From NCBI GenBank assembly GCA_015847255.1, contig JADLZK010012229.1, forward strand, positions 1 through 64,000: a stretch of DNA of 64,000 bases, read 5' to 3'. Both the position numbers and the translations under genes were made by a program. The notes under the pieces are model-generated. The model was not told the DNA's origin. It searched no databases and saw only the letters and a list, made by a program, of their open reading frames with translations. This DNA comes from Hyparrhenia diplandra (Eukaryota; Streptophyta; Magnoliopsida; Poales; Poaceae). Positions 1 to 11,594 of this stretch are shown one piece after another; positions within the stretch are counted from its first letter, which is position 1, and each line of letters starts with the position of its first letter.

Positions 1-349
1 ACCTTATCACTATTCCATTGGTGGTCGGAACCCAAGGTGTGCGTGCGGGTCATGATCTACGCCAATTGCCAAGCCCGGGTGCATGCTAGGACATACGGGT
101 GTTGATGTTTCATGTATCGCTCGTTGATCCAAAACTGCAGAGGAACATGAGTGCTCTCTGTCACAATATCCCGTGCTGTGGTAGGACCGGGCCCCGGATT
201 TTTCTACGCCATGGATTCCAACGATTTGCCCGGGGTCGGTAGCTAACGGAACAAACTTTCCATCTCAGAAAAACCCATCTTATCATAGGAAGTCTGCCAA
301 TTTCGCCACCAAGGTCACACCATCGCCTCCCCCCTCCACGTCCACAGCC
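1..349. other. Upstream flank of first CXE copy
   Basis: No coding or repeat signal was recognised here. The segment directly precedes the start codon of the first carboxylesterase copy and should contain its promoter, but I see no convincing TATA box. Confidence 0.3.
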
Positions 350-1285
350 ATGGAGCCCGGCGCAGACGAGGTGGTGTTCGAGTCACCGGCAATTCCGCAT
401 CTACAAGAGCGGGAGGCTCGAGCGCCTGAACCGGCCTCCGGTCCTTCCCGCCGGCCTCGACGAGGCCACCGGTGTCACCGCCAAGGACGTTGTCCTGTCC
501 TGGACGCCGTCACCGGCTCTCCGTACGCCTCTTACCTCCCGCCAAGCTCCAGCAGGAACCGTCCAAGAAGCTCCCAGTCCTCGTCTACGTCCACGGCGGC
601 GCGTTCCTCATCGAGTCGGCCGGCTCCGCCACGTACCACAACTACGTCAACCCGCTGGCAGCCGCCGCGGGCGTGCTGGTGGTGTCCGTGAGCTACCGCC
701 TGGCACCGGAGCACCCGCTCCCCGGCGGCCTACGAGGACTCGTGGGCCGCGCTCCAGTGGGGCGGCGTCGGCGCAGGACGAGTGGATAGCCGAGCACGGT
801 GACGTGGCGCGGCTCTTCCTCGCCGGCGACAGCGCCGGCGCGAACATCGTGCACGACATGCTGATGAGAGCGTCCGGGTCCGGCGGGCCGCGCATCGAGG
901 GCGCCATCCTGCTCCACCCGTGGTTCGGCGGGAACGCGCTCATCGAGGGGAGCTGGCGGCCTCCCGCGGCGGCCACCGCTGGGCTTTGGAATTACGCGTT
1001 CCGGGCGCGGTCGGCGGCGCCGACGACCCGGATGAACCCTTTTGCTTCGCGCGCCGGCGCTGGAGAAGCTCGGGTGCGCGAGGATGCTGGTGTGTGCCGG
1101 GAAGCTGGACGCGCTCTACGTGAGGACCGCGCGTACTACGAGGCCGTGGCGGCCAGCGCGTGGCCCGGGGACGTGGCGTGGCTCGAGTCCGAGGGAGAGG
1201 AGCACGACTCTTCCTCCCGAAGCCCGAGTGCGAGAACGCCAAGCAGCTCATGGACCGCGTCGTGGCCTTCATTGCCGGGGCCTGA
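350..1285 (+). pseudogene. Carboxylesterase (CXE) copy A, multiply frameshifted
   Basis: This is a plant carboxylesterase of the alpha/beta-hydrolase-3 family, which hydrolyses small carboxylic esters; the natural substrate cannot be read from sequence. It begins MEPGADEVVFE, like copy B. Family motifs appear in order across shifting frames: IYKSG near 405, HGGAF (oxyanion hole) near 590-605, YRLAPEHPLP near 690-725, the nucleophile elbow GDSAGA near 825-845, an Asp-bearing CAGKLD near 1095-1110, and the EEH catalytic His near 1197. It stops at GCCTGA, 1283-1285. At least six small indels break the frame, for example an extra G near 760 and a lost base near 1207. There is no intron, and the length matches an intact family member of about 310 residues. 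Copy B lies 2.3 kb downstream on the same strand, probably as a tandem duplicate. Either a decayed gene or a poorly called one. Confidence 0.85.
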
Positions 1286-1370
1286 CTTGCTCGCTCTCTT
1301 GTGTGGGCGGGCGCGGCGAGTCGTCATTGAAGATTGAAGTTGTGGGCAAGTGCCTTCTCTCATTGAGATA

Positions 1371-1376
1371 AATAAA
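1371..1376 (+). terminator. Putative polyadenylation signal of CXE copy A
   Basis: A canonical AATAAA lies about 86 bases after the stop codon, in a normal position for a plant near-upstream poly(A) element. Confidence 0.45.
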
Positions 1377-1511
1377 TAGTACTGCTCCTGTCTAAATATG
1401 ATTTTTCTCGTAGAAATGTGATATTTAATGAACTTGTTCTCCAGACTGAATTTATAATAAGCAAATTTAAGTTTACATTATTCATTATTACAACCCGCCA
1501 CTACTGTCTAA

Positions 1512-1816
1512 GAGCAAAGCTAATAGAGGCGCCCGCTGGCGGGCGACGCGACTCTAGCTCATCCGACGTGCGGCTGAGCGGTAGCCGGGGACGCCCCATT
1601 AATGTGCCGCCTCGACTTGCATAGGGATGGGGAACCAACGAGAGCACCGGAACAACGCATTTGGTGGCTTCACAAAACCGTGTATAGGCCCGGCTTTTTA
1701 GCGACCATGCGAGACGCCTTTTTTCTCTCTCTCTACTTTTCTCGCCCTCCACATAGGATTTAACCGACATGGTGTGCTATTTCGGCCAAACCGACTGCGC
1801 CCCATTATACTTGCTC
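1512..1816. mobile_element. Tourist-like (PIF/Harbinger) MITE
   Basis: The terminal inverted repeats read GAGCAAAGCTAATAGAGGCG on the left and, as reverse complement on the right, GAGCAAGTATAATGGGGCG. The 3-bp target duplication is TAA (1509-1511 and 1817-1819), diagnostic of PIF/Harbinger insertions. The element is 305 bp and non-coding. Confidence 0.85.
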
Positions 1817-2478
1817 TAAGGAGAGCAGATGTCCGGGCTTGTACTAATCAATCTTGTTGCATATTCGCTACAAAGCTTTATGATTAGTTTTCAATTTAAT
1901 GTAAAAGTTTTTTTCACTTTGCCTCGCTTTTATCGATTTCTGGCCGACGAAAGTGCGTTCAAAGGACAGTACATATAGATATGATAGTGACGCACTCCCT
2001 CGGCCCCTTTTTAGTGTCGTTCTCAAGCACTCAATTTTAATTAAACACATACATATAAATCACTAATATTTAGGTACATAATAATTAATATTAGATTAAT
2101 TATTAAATATTTTTTATAATACGTATTATTTGGAAATACAAATCTTGTTAATATTTTCTATAAATTGATCAAATTTGATAAAGTGCTATCTCTAAAATCT
2201 AACCAATGTATGACCTCCAAAACACTAGACTTCCTTGCATGGTCCTTTCTTTTAAGTTACCTCTGAAAAACCCTCCTTCCACTGGTCAACAACCACTGGC
2301 TCCAAGTCATGGTCTTTTTTTTTTCCGCACTTTTGCAAACTTCACGGCCAAGGGCCTTGAACCGCGACCTCTCTCTCACACGCTGTGCCTCCCTCACCCC
2401 CTCTAACACCGCTTGTACTAAACTGAAAGTGCAAATTGATTGTTCAAGGCCCTAAATGAATTCAAAAAGATTGTCACA
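1817..2478. other. AT-rich spacer with a tRNA-like fragment
   Basis: No gene was seen. On the minus strand a B-box-like GGTTCAAGGCC (2354-2364) is followed toward 2315 by a run of ten A. This could be the remnant of a tRNA-derived SINE, but no correctly spaced A-box or target duplication was found. Confidence 0.25.
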
Positions 2479-2567
2479 TACAAAGTTTCATAACTTTTCA
2501 AGGTATACAATGTTTCATAACTTTTAAGATATACAAAGTTTCATAACTTCAAGATATACGATGTTTG
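2479..2567. repeat. Short tandem repeat, about 26 bp unit, 3.4 copies
   Basis: Units starting TACAAAGTTTCATAAC or TACAATGTTTCATAAC begin at 2479, 2506 and 2532, and a partial unit starts at 2557. Unit lengths are 25-27 bp with small differences. Confidence 0.75.
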
Positions 2568-2814
2568 TTTTGGTTGTTTCTCCATATGAGGTGGTTTAAA
2601 AATAAAATTCAATTTTCAAATTTTAGAAATTTATACGTAGTTTGCATGACAAGATGACTTCAAATAAAAAAAACTTTTCAACTACAAAATTTCATATTTT
2701 TTTCAAGATCTACAATTTTTTTATTTTGGTCATTTCTCCATCAAGCTAGTCATTTTAAATTTTTTGATTTTTAGTACTTCATTTAAATAGTCAATGTCTA
2801 TTTTGTAGCCTTAT

Positions 2815-3015
2815 AAAGGTGCATCAATATAAAGTCTCGCCCCTATAATTCTATTTGTAAGGCGGCCGGGTATTGAGCGGACAATTAAAAACATCCATCG
2901 CCCCTACAAATCGATTTGTAAGAGTGGCTCATTTGAGAACCATTTATAGGGGTAGCTCAATATACCGCCCCTAGAAAAATGGTGTCGTTGTTACAAATCA
3001 ATTTTCTATGTAGTG
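2815..3015 (-). mobile_element. Probable terminal fragment of a CACTA-type element
   Basis: Read on the minus strand, the segment starts CACTACATAGAAAATTGATT, which resembles CACTA termini of the CACTACAAGAAAA type. It contains several inverted and direct copies of a CGCCCCTA-plus-TTTGTAA subterminal motif (near 2836, 2898, 2950 and 2968). I found no matching opposite terminus, so it may be a solo end or a truncated copy. Confidence 0.4.
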
Positions 3016-3200
3016 CTTAACAATACGTTTTATTAGTTGTTATATTCGTCAAAGCCCTAGAAAATTTCTTTGTCCGCAACCCATAGTAGCATAAGTATAC
3101 AAGGAAAATTACATCTTTGACATCAGAGGAAACATGCCAAACTAACGGTAGCTTAAGAGTGATTCGATCAAGTGAACAGTCTGTGAATTGCTGAGGCTAA

Positions 3201-3258
3201 CGAGTGACCGTGTAGTTGTCAAAAAAAAAAAAAAAAAAAAAAAACCGAGTGACCGTGT
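3201..3258 (+). repeat. Micro-insertion: short A24 tail between 13-bp direct repeats
   Basis: CGAGTGACCGTGT occurs at 3201-3213 and 3246-3258. Between the copies lies AGTTGTC followed by 24 A and one C. The direct repeats look like a target-site duplication left by target-primed reverse transcription of a severely 5'-truncated retroelement. Confidence 0.6.
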
Positions 3259-3595
3259 GATCAAGTAGACTATCTAGAAGATCTATCTAGCTAGGGTGAC
3301 ATCACGGATCACGCACCACTGGTCATGTTCTCTCACGTCTCACCTCAGCTATATCATCGCAAAGAATAAAATAGAAGTTCTGTCCCCTAAGAATTACCGT
3401 AAAGCTGTGCTGGTTTGCCAAAACGCGCCGGCAAATCTGTTTTCACGTCCGATGTCTTCAAGTGCAACTTGCAGGACAACAGCAATCATTAAAACCAGCT
3501 GAAGCTGATCGATCTGAGGCTTAAACATAGTACAACGCAGAGCTTACGAGGCTAGAGCTCCTTGCCAAGAGCCTAATACAAGACGTCAGATAGCC

Positions 3596-4540
3596 ATGGA
3601 ACCCGACGCCGATGAGGTGGTGTTCGACGCCCCGGGTTACTTTTGTATTTACAAGAGCGGCAAGGTAGATCGTGTCAGCGAACCGGCCGTCGCGGCCACG
3701 GGCGTCGACGATGCCAGCGGCGTCTCATCCAAGGACGTCATCCTCGACGCCGACACCGGCCTCCGTGCGCCTCTTCCTTCCCAAGCGAGCTTCCGACAAG
3801 AAGCTGCCCGTCCTCGTATACTTCCACGGCGGCGGGTTCGTCATTGATCGGCCAAGTTCGCCGCGTACCATAACTACCTCACCTCCCATGCGTCCGCGGC
3901 CGGCGTCCTCGCGGTGTCCGTCGACTACCGCCTGGCGCCCGAGCACCAGCTCCCCGCGGCCTACGACGACTGCTGGGCCGCGCTCCAGTGGGCGGCGTCC
4001 GCGGAGGACGACTGGATCGCCGAGCACGGCGACGCGGCCCGCGTCTTCGTCGCTGGCGACAGCGCGGGCGGCAACATCGTCCACAACGTGCTGATGAAGG
4101 CGGCGGCGTCTGCGGACAACAGCGGCGGCGCGCCGTCACCGAGGATCGAGGGCGGGATCTTCCTCCACGCCTTCTTCGCCGGCAGCACGGCTATCAACGG
4201 GAGCCGCAGCGCGGTGGACATAGCGAAGAAGGTGTGGACGGTCGCGTTCCGCGACGCGGCCGACGGCGCGGACCACCCCTGGATCAACCCGACCGCGCCG
4301 GGCGCGCCGGCGCTGGAGCGCCTCGGGTGCGAGCGGGTGCTGCGTGCGCCGCGGAGAAGGACTGGCTGGCGGTGAGGGACCGTGCGTACTACGAGGCCCC
4401 TGGCGGGCAGCGCGTGGCCCGGGAGCGTCGAGTGGTTCCAGTCCAGCGGCGAGGAGCACGTCTTTTTCGTGATGAAGCCCGACTGCGACAACGCCAAGCG
4501 GTTGATGGACCGCGTCGCGGCCTTCATCGCCGGGGCCTGA
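3596..4540 (+). pseudogene. Carboxylesterase (CXE) copy B, frameshifted
   Basis: This is a plant CXE ester hydrolase, most like copy A: both share the MEP-ADEVVF start and the AALQWAAS and WIAEHGD blocks. It runs from ATG at 3596 to TGA at 4538-4540 without introns. The oxyanion-hole motif HGGGF is near 3826-3840, YRLAPEHQLP near 3925-3957, and the elbow GDSAGG near 4055-4075. The Asp region (CAAEKD) is near 4347-4365 and the His region (EEHVFF) near 4452-4470. About five one- or two-base indels shift the frame, at roughly 3765, 3847 (TT to T), 3895, 4337 and 4397-4400 (CCC to CCCC). The longest unbroken stretch, 3914-4330, reads cleanly through the nucleophile. No residue needed for catalysis is lost, so an error-containing functional gene cannot be excluded. 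Confidence 0.87.
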
Positions 4541-4617
4541 TTTGCTCCGTGGGCTTTCGAAAAACATTGGATTGAATGCACGCTGCTAGGGTGTACCGTG
4601 AGTGTTTTTTTTTCATT

Positions 4618-4665
4618 GGAACCTATACTATTTTTTTTTTTTTTTTAAAAGGAAGCTATACTATT
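4618..4665. repeat. Micro-insertion: T14AAAA between 15-bp direct repeats
   Basis: GGAACCTATACTATT (4618-4632) and GGAAGCTATACTATT (4651-4665) differ by one base and flank a T run ending in AAAA. A related GGAAGCTATGC occurs near 4742, so a local repeat origin is also possible. Confidence 0.45.
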
Positions 4666-5099
4666 TGATTATCAAGGAAATTACCTGTTTGGCCCAAAAC
4701 AATTATGGCTGGCTTCCTTTTTCGGCCCATTTTTTTCCATTGGAAGCTATGCAAAATATTTAAATTACCTTACTTCCCTCTCTTTCCCCTTTTTTTTTCT
4801 CACACTCGAAAGGAAACCCTGAGTGAGGATGGAGATGAGTCAGGATGATAGCAAGGATGAAAGTGAGTTAGAAAATGAAGTATGGGATGTGGACGAGGTG
4901 CCCTGCAATGAGGGAAACAATGCTCCAAAAAATGTACAAAATGATCCATTGCCAATGTGTAACATTTGTAGGTCAAGAAGTGGTTCAACATCACCAGGAA
5001 GCACTTTTCTATCTCTACACACATAGATTAACGTGTGAAGGCTAAATGTAAAAGGAAGGTGAAACCCACAAGGAATAAGCAAGAGTAGTTCAAAAGAAT
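4666..5099. other. AT-rich spacer with short unidentified ORF
   Basis: A 67-codon frame (4823-5026, +) encodes an acidic peptide beginning MRMEMSQDDSKDESEL. I do not recognise it. It could be a fragment of a transposon-encoded protein. Confidence 0.2.
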
Positions 5100-5295
5100 G
5101 TTGACTTTTCAAAGGTAACACTTGATAGCTCATCTATGGGTACAAGAAGGAAAACAGAACAACCTACCACCTTGCAATGTAGAGAGATGAGACGCATCGT
5201 GCCACAACCCGGTCTCACCGTACACGCTCCGCTTTTACCGCGGGCATCCGATGGAGATCGAAGGCTGACGTTGCCGCCGTACACGCCGCGGCCGG

Positions 5296-5310
5296 ACAAA
5301 TATATACCGG
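5296..5310 (+). promoter_or_regulatory. Putative TATA box of a gene-like GC island
   Basis: ACAAATATATACC sits at the upstream edge of a GC-rich stretch that resembles a grass promoter plus 5' leader. A CT-rich leader follows, and the first sizeable ATG open frame starts about 40 bases downstream. Confidence 0.4.
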
Positions 5311-5329
5311 CTCCCGCCCAAACTCCTAG

Positions 5330-6100
5330 CTCTCTCATGCGCCTCCTCCTCTCCCTTTCCTCCTCTCTTGTGGCGGCGGCGGCGGCAGTTTCCAGCGCAG
5401 GCCGCCTCACAGCAAAGAGCGGGCGGCGGCGTGGGCGATCAAGGCCGGCTCTCCGCAAATTGCCGACTCCGCTAAGGGCTGGGCGCGCGGCCGCCACCCC
5501 GAGCCCATCGCACGGCGACCCGCCAGGCTCGCCCTAAATCGAAGCTTGGAAAGGCGGCCCCATGGCCTCCCTCCACCGCTGCGCCGGTAAGTCCTTCCCT
5601 CGCCCTCCCTCCACCCTCCGCCCGCTTCCACGCCGGCCGCGCCATCTCACCTTCGCTTCGGCTCCATTGAACAGGTGGAGGAGATGTGCGGCGCTACCGA
5701 CCGGAAGATGCCCCATTCAACGGTGATGGCCCCCCCGACCGAGAAGACGATGTTGCCTTGCCTCTCCATCCCTGATCCTTGTTTGTATCGCGGAATGTGG
5801 GTGTGGGTGAGGGGTCGCTATTTCTTTCCCCTCGACACGCGGCTTGGTTTCCTTCTCCTCAGAAGGACGCGGCCATGTCCTCATCGCGCCGGCCGTCGCC
5901 TTCTCCAAGCAGCGCAGCTGGATCCCGTGCCTAGGGCCACCGGTAAGCCGCTTCCACCGACCACGCCTAGATCTCCTTTTTCGCTTCGGGTGCATCCAAG
6001 GTCATGAGATTTATGCTTGCTCTGCTATTTGCCCCGATTTGGTATGTCCACAAGGAATTTTGCAAAGATGCTTCTTCGACCCCAGCTATGATTAGAGTTG
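5330..6100 (+). other. Gene-like GC island, possibly a captured gene 5' end
   Basis: Composition changes sharply to GC-rich here. A short ATG frame at 5562 (MASLHRCAG) meets a consensus splice donor (GTAAGT, 5587) and a candidate acceptor (CAG ending 5674). Splicing these keeps a frame open for about 40 codons, to a stop near 5772. Another exon-like block lies at roughly 5858-5941 between CTCCTCAG and GTAAGC. No domain is recognisable and downstream exon phases do not join, so this looks like a gene fragment, perhaps carried by a transposon. Confidence 0.25.
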
Positions 6101-9100
6101 TACAGTACTTCCGATGATCTTACTACTATACTTTATGGAATGGGGTTTTACTTCCCGCCGCTCTTGCTTTTATTTATTAAAGTAAAGATCGCACCATATA
6201 AAATGCGATATGATGATTCATGGTTTGGTAGGCAATGATAGGAAGCTGGATTTAATGCAAACAGATTCCCCTTGCTCGATTTCATAAGCTGCGATGCTAA
6301 TGGTTCCATTCAGTAAACCAACTAAGCAAATAAACTTCTTCCCCTCGATATTAAAATAAGCAATGAGTGTTATGGATACAGAGCCAGCCCCATCCTCTTC
6401 AAATTTTAGGCGAAGTTAATTAATCATCGTAGCAGCTTGGTCTTCATCCTCCCATACTAGGCTTGCTGACCAGTGACCACGCCTTTGACAAAATTTCCAT
6501 GTCTTAAAAAATATACAATTTCACTAACTTTAATAACCTCTTGCTTCATTTGATGAATCGCGACGCTAATAAACTGCATAAACTTTGCTCTTGCTTTCAA
6601 TTAGCCAAACTCGATGTAGTTCATTTTCCCTAATTTCGGTTTTTTCTTCTTGGCATACACATCTGCGGTGCCGATTGTACGGTGTTGATAATCTATTCCG
6701 TGCTTCAGAGAGACCCGACGTAGCCCCCTTGATGTGCTCCATCACAATTTGGTGCTTCAACCTAAATAACACGTAATGAAATATGTCTCCCATATTTTCA
6801 GAGAAACAAGATTGAAGCAGCCGCTTCCGCCATCCGTAAGAGCAATTTGCACCTTGCTACCGCCTATCGACCTAAATTAGTGCAATTTCCATTTCTCACT
6901 ATGGATGCAATGACATTAATCTCTTAGTCTTGTGTGTTGTTCCTTTGTTGGCAATCCAATTGAATGGCATGCTATCCCGCGAAGTTATGCCTCAAGCACC
7001 ACAATAACACTATTTTTTAAAAAAAAAGGAAAAGTGCTCAATTTTGGTAGTGCAGACACAGTTTTCACCCAATTTATGTGTTGGGTTTAACTCAAGTTAT
7101 GTTGATGTGAAAAAATTGAGTAAATTATGTATGCCATCTTTATACTTTATACTATCTCTCGATCCCAAATATCCAAATGTTGATGTGAATAGTGCTTATT
7201 TTGTGGTGCAAAATAGAGCACCGCCTAATATTTTCGTTTCCAGGCTTCATTGCGTGAACTAAATCTGAGGAAAGATCGAAAGTAAGTTGATGGCTTCTTC
7301 TATGTTCCAACATCCATTGATTATCGGCTTCGAGTATGGTGGTTATTGATTTCGTAATTTGAGGATATGATCTCGCAGATTAAGATATTGCAAAGACGAG
7401 CTTTCTTGTGCAAAGAAGACTTAAAGTAAAGGGTTGAGAGTTCGGTGTAAGTAAGAGAATGTATTAACTCGGCTTCTTTTTTATTATAGATTCCATGAAT
7501 TTATACTCATATATGTTTGCAGAGAATAAAGACACGCCAACGGGCGGCGGAAGGGATTGAAATCTCGTGTAGGTATCAAATTTGCAAGTAAATGACTCAC
7601 TTTGTCAATACACAACTACTATAATTCTCATCTTTTTTTCCTTCGTATGTAGTTGAATTAGGTCTTGAAAGTTACGGCTTCCACGCTTGCTGTGGCTTGA
7701 CTCAAGAACCATTGGTGTTGAACACCATTTGGTTAAACACTCATTGCGGTGTCTTGATGGCGACTACGCTCCCATCGCCAGTGAAGCGTGTCCCGGTGAC
7801 CGCCGAGAAGGAGATGAGCCTTGCCAATGCTATTCTTTGACGCCAGCCTCCTATGGCAAAGCTTTGTATGTGTTACTTTTCGGGTGCTACAAACCGCCGG
7901 GTATGTGTTACTTCCCCGTGACCCACTTATATGTCTTATCTCGCCACTCGAAGTCTCTCAAGTTTCTTTCTAGATAGAACCCGTATTCATTTGTTTAGAA
8001 TGCAACTTATACTCTCTAAATCACGTGTCTAGGTGATACCTAAAAAATTATGTGAACAAATCTTGCACTAATTCGGATACTATTACTTCATAGTTCTTGT
8101 GTGTTGGGATCAATTTTCCTCGCTTTCGATAGTCACAAGGCGGGAATCCGTGCAATAAAAACGTTTTTTTTAGCTAACAAGGACCATAACAAAATTTATT
8201 CCATGTTTTTTTTGCATATGATGGAGTTAATAAGCTTACCTGGTCTCGTATGCATGAGCTCGAATGTGTTTATTCCACATGAGCTCGAATGATCAAAACA
8301 TATTTTCTTCCCAATATATAGAGATTGAAAATCTTTCTAACAAGATACAACTAGAATTACCATTCTGATATACCCAAAACTAAAACCTAATATAACTTAT
8401 GACGCCTCTAACAAGCTAATGTGTTCCCGGTTATTATTCAATGCAGGTCTCGTATGCATGAGGATGGCTATCGCGCACCTCGGGTAGATCGACCGCGCTT
8501 TATATAGCTCGAATATATGATTGATATACAAACCCATATGCGGGAACTTATACACTAATGAGCATGCGATCTCGCCAATATATGATTGATATACAAACCC
8601 ATATGCGGGAACTTATACACTAATGAGCATGCGGATCTCGCCGAAGATGATGAGGACTTGGGAGTTTGATCGTTAGGGGCACTGTGGTAACCAACGAGAG
8701 GCTTATGGTGTGCCTCACCTCGCACCTAATATGGCCGAGGGTTATGTGAACTTTGGCAAACATAGCCCCTAACAAATGCTATGTGCTACTCGATGTAAGA
8801 CTAATGCGCTTTTATTTTGGTTGTGTACTATGGAACACAAATTGCCACCATGAGTCCATGCCCCACTGGGTTACCGTATTAGCTTCCGGCTACCTTTATT
8901 ATCGATCCCGTTTCTTTTTACATGCTCTACACCGAGTGTGGTGCCATCGTCGTATTCTTCAAGAGGTTAGGGTTAATGATTATCTTTGTATTGTTAGGAA
9001 ACTCCTATTCTGGATGGCTACGTATGGTTGTGTTTGACTAATTGATTGTGTGGGCGGATTATGCCCCATCCCTCATCTGTGTGTAAGACAATATTCGCCC

Positions 9101-9387
9101 GACCTAGACCTTCCTTCGTTTATATAAGTGTTATATGTGTTGTTGTATTAGGTAGTTACCGGAAGTTCAATGTTACACCTCCAAGCATTAAAACCTCGCG
9201 GGCGGTTAGATCTCTCGTTTAACAGCGCTATGGACTAGTGAGCATAAGAAACCAAAGAAGGCTCGTCGGGCCGACCTAAGATTTCTAATATGCATGTCAA
9301 ATTGAATTGGTGTATGTGACCCCCTAAATGTATGTTTGAGATCTCATTTATGTGTGTACTTTATTTATGTGAGACTGAACCTCTTTC
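6101..9387. other. AT-rich region without recognisable genes
   Basis: Short exon-like pieces with AG and GT borders occur (near 6800, 7240, 7380 and 7525), but they do not splice into one frame. No transposon termini were found. The only clear structure is the tandem duplication at 8512-8642. Confidence 0.3.
8512..8642. repeat. Perfect-looking 65-bp tandem duplication
   Basis: The unit AATATATGATTGATATACAA and its continuation through ATGAGCATGCG-ATCTCGCC is repeated at 8512 and 8577 with almost no change, indicating a recent duplication. Confidence 0.8.
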
Positions 9388-9390
9388 TAA

Positions 9391-9597
9391 GGCTAGTCTC
9401 AATACAAGTTTCATGAAAAGTGACATGCACATTAAATAGGTTGCCACATTAGTAAAATTGCTAACTTTCTGAGGATCATTAAATGAGGGAGTTTCATAAG
9501 ATAAGAGAAGAGTTTCATCCCCATGAAACTCATCCGGCTCGATTACATAGTCGTAGTTTTGGTAACAGTGTCATGAAACCGTGCATTGAGACCGGCC
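9391..9597. mobile_element. MITE with TAA target duplication
   Basis: The left end GGCTAGTCTCAATACAAGTT pairs with the right end, which reads GGCCGGTCTCAATGCACGGT on the opposite strand. TAA flanks both ends (9388-9390 and 9598-9600). The 207-bp element has no coding capacity and fits the Tourist/PIF class. Confidence 0.75.
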
Positions 9598-9639
9598 TAA
9601 TGTACGCGCGTCTTTTTACCCTACGAATTCAGCTCCAAA

Positions 9640-10250
9640 AGAGGCCCATCGAGAGTGCCACGCCGCTGACCGTTTCGTCCGTCCGTCGGCGGACGAACGG
9701 CCGAGATCGGTCCAAATCCGGTCATTTTCAAAAAAGGCCCTCGAGCTCTCTAGAGAATTATAACCCGCCGTCCACCCTCTCTCTCGGATTTTCTTGCAAT
9801 AAACACCTCGAGCTTTTTACTTAAATAGTATCCACGCCCGGACCATTCTATGAGCCGACCCACAACAACGTCTATGTTGTACAAGGGGCGAATGGGGCCA
9901 AATTCGCCCAAATGGTCTTCTTTTTTTGTGTCTTTTATTAAATCCTATGATATGCCGATTTTATTTATTTCATACAAAAAAAAACAGAACTCCTAAAATC
10001 ATGAGATTTTTGTGTAGCCTCTCCATGATGTACTCTATGTAAAACAATATATATATGAAACTTTAAAAATAATAAAACCTCTTTTAATAAATAAATCTTT
10101 CATGATTTCTACACATTAAAATATTAATACAAAAAATATAAAATTTATTTTGTGGATGCTTTGTGATGTTGAAAACCTCTCAGAAAAAAAATTATAGATA
10201 AATTTGAAATGTTTCAACAAATTATTATTCCAAGCTCAATTAGTAATTTA
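9640..10250 (+). mobile_element. Diverged LTR fragment related to the solo LTR at 58-61.5 kb
   Basis: The order of features matches the middle of the solo LTR: a GGGCGAAT/TTCGCCCAAA stretch, then GATTTTTGTGTAGCCT followed by TCCATGA, then AAATTTATTTTGTGG. Counterparts lie at about 59307-59600. Overall similarity is low and both ends are missing. Confidence 0.45.
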
Positions 10251-11221
10251 ATTAAAAAGCAGCTTTACTGGTCAATCTTAATACGACTAAATATATATAC
10301 AACAAAATAAAAATTCCACCAAGTTAACATATACAACCATACACAAATGATAATTTCCAAATAACACAAATAAAACACTAATACATTGCATAAAGAACAA
10401 TTTAGCTACCATTATTCATACTTATGTACCTAATAACTACAAAAGGAAAAAAAATATAACATGGCTATATGAGCGCAAAGCCGCAAGCACTTTTCTAGTT
10501 GGTGGACTATTCGAGAACAAATTTATATGTGCACCTAGCTGATGTGTGCACTGTGAATTGCAATGAATTGCTGAAATTTTATGCATTTTTTAAGCTAATT
10601 CTATTGAAATGTCTATGTGTACTGCTTTCATATTCAGAAATAATATATTTATGGTTTATGCAATTATAAAAAACTTTAAACCTCGTGGGACGATATTGCT
10701 CTAAATCTAACACAGATAAACTGAACTCTTGCACTTCATTATTTTTTCTAGGGTTAAATGGTCATTTCACCTTTCACTTAACATCGTTAGGTACCTACAC
10801 TAACAGAAGGGCCATATAGATAACTAAATATAGTTTTCGGGCCTTGTAGGTAAGATTTTTTTAAAAAAAAACCAAGAAAGAAAGGCGAACTTTTGAGAGG
10901 GAGGAGCAAATTTTTCTCATAGAAGGACTTTAGCAACTGTGGCCAAAAACATCAAACAATTGCAACATAAAATTAGATATTATGAAAAATGACAGCCATA
11001 TTCACTACAAAGGCACAAATTGATATGTGTATTTTTAAATGCATACTTATTTATAAAATATGAGTTTTATTTAAAAAATATTTCTACATCTTTCCCCTAA
11101 ACATATCCAAAAATCTGATTTATTTTTCTCTAGGATGACGTGGCGCGCTCTCACACACCATGTTAAGCTGTTACCACTTTCAAACTCGCTGAGGAGACAA
11201 ATCAAATGATTTCAAATGTTA
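10251..11221. other. AT-rich spacer, nothing recognised
   Basis: No open frame above background, RNA gene or transposon terminus was seen. Confidence 0.3.
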
Positions 11222-11594
11222 GGCCCTTTGTTTGGTAGGGCTCTTTTCAAGTGGATTCATGAGTACATTTGGAGTCAACGTTTTTGTGCCGGGACGTAAA
11301 AAGGAATAACTCTACACATGGAGCCCCTAGAAATGTGCTCTCCTCACATGCCTTTGTGGTAAGGAGGAGGAAAAAAAATTATAGCTTTTCCTAGCTCCCT
11401 CTCACAATTATTCTCTCACAGCTATATGCATGATAGTCAAAGTCAAGCTTCTGGGTGCTAAGGTAAAAAAACGGCTTCACGCATGGAGCCAAACGGAACA
11501 ATAAAACGACTTTCAACTCCACCGCAACACACCTTCTTGGTGCTAAGGTAAAAAAATGGATAACGTGTGAAGTGAAGTCCTACTAAACGGGTCA
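11222..11594. mobile_element. Degenerate hAT-type MITE
   Basis: The left end GGCCCTTTGTTTGGTAGGGC and the reverse complement of the right end TGACCCGTTTAGTAGGACTT align imperfectly. A GTGCTAAGGTAAAAAAA motif is repeated inside, near 11456 and 11540. I could not confirm an 8-bp target duplication. Confidence 0.45.

Noticed and set aside
6790..7570. Chain of small exon-like blocks with AG/GT borders (for example around 7243-7280 and 7380-7430)
   Set aside because: Exon phases are incompatible and joining them creates immediate stops; no domain supports a gene.
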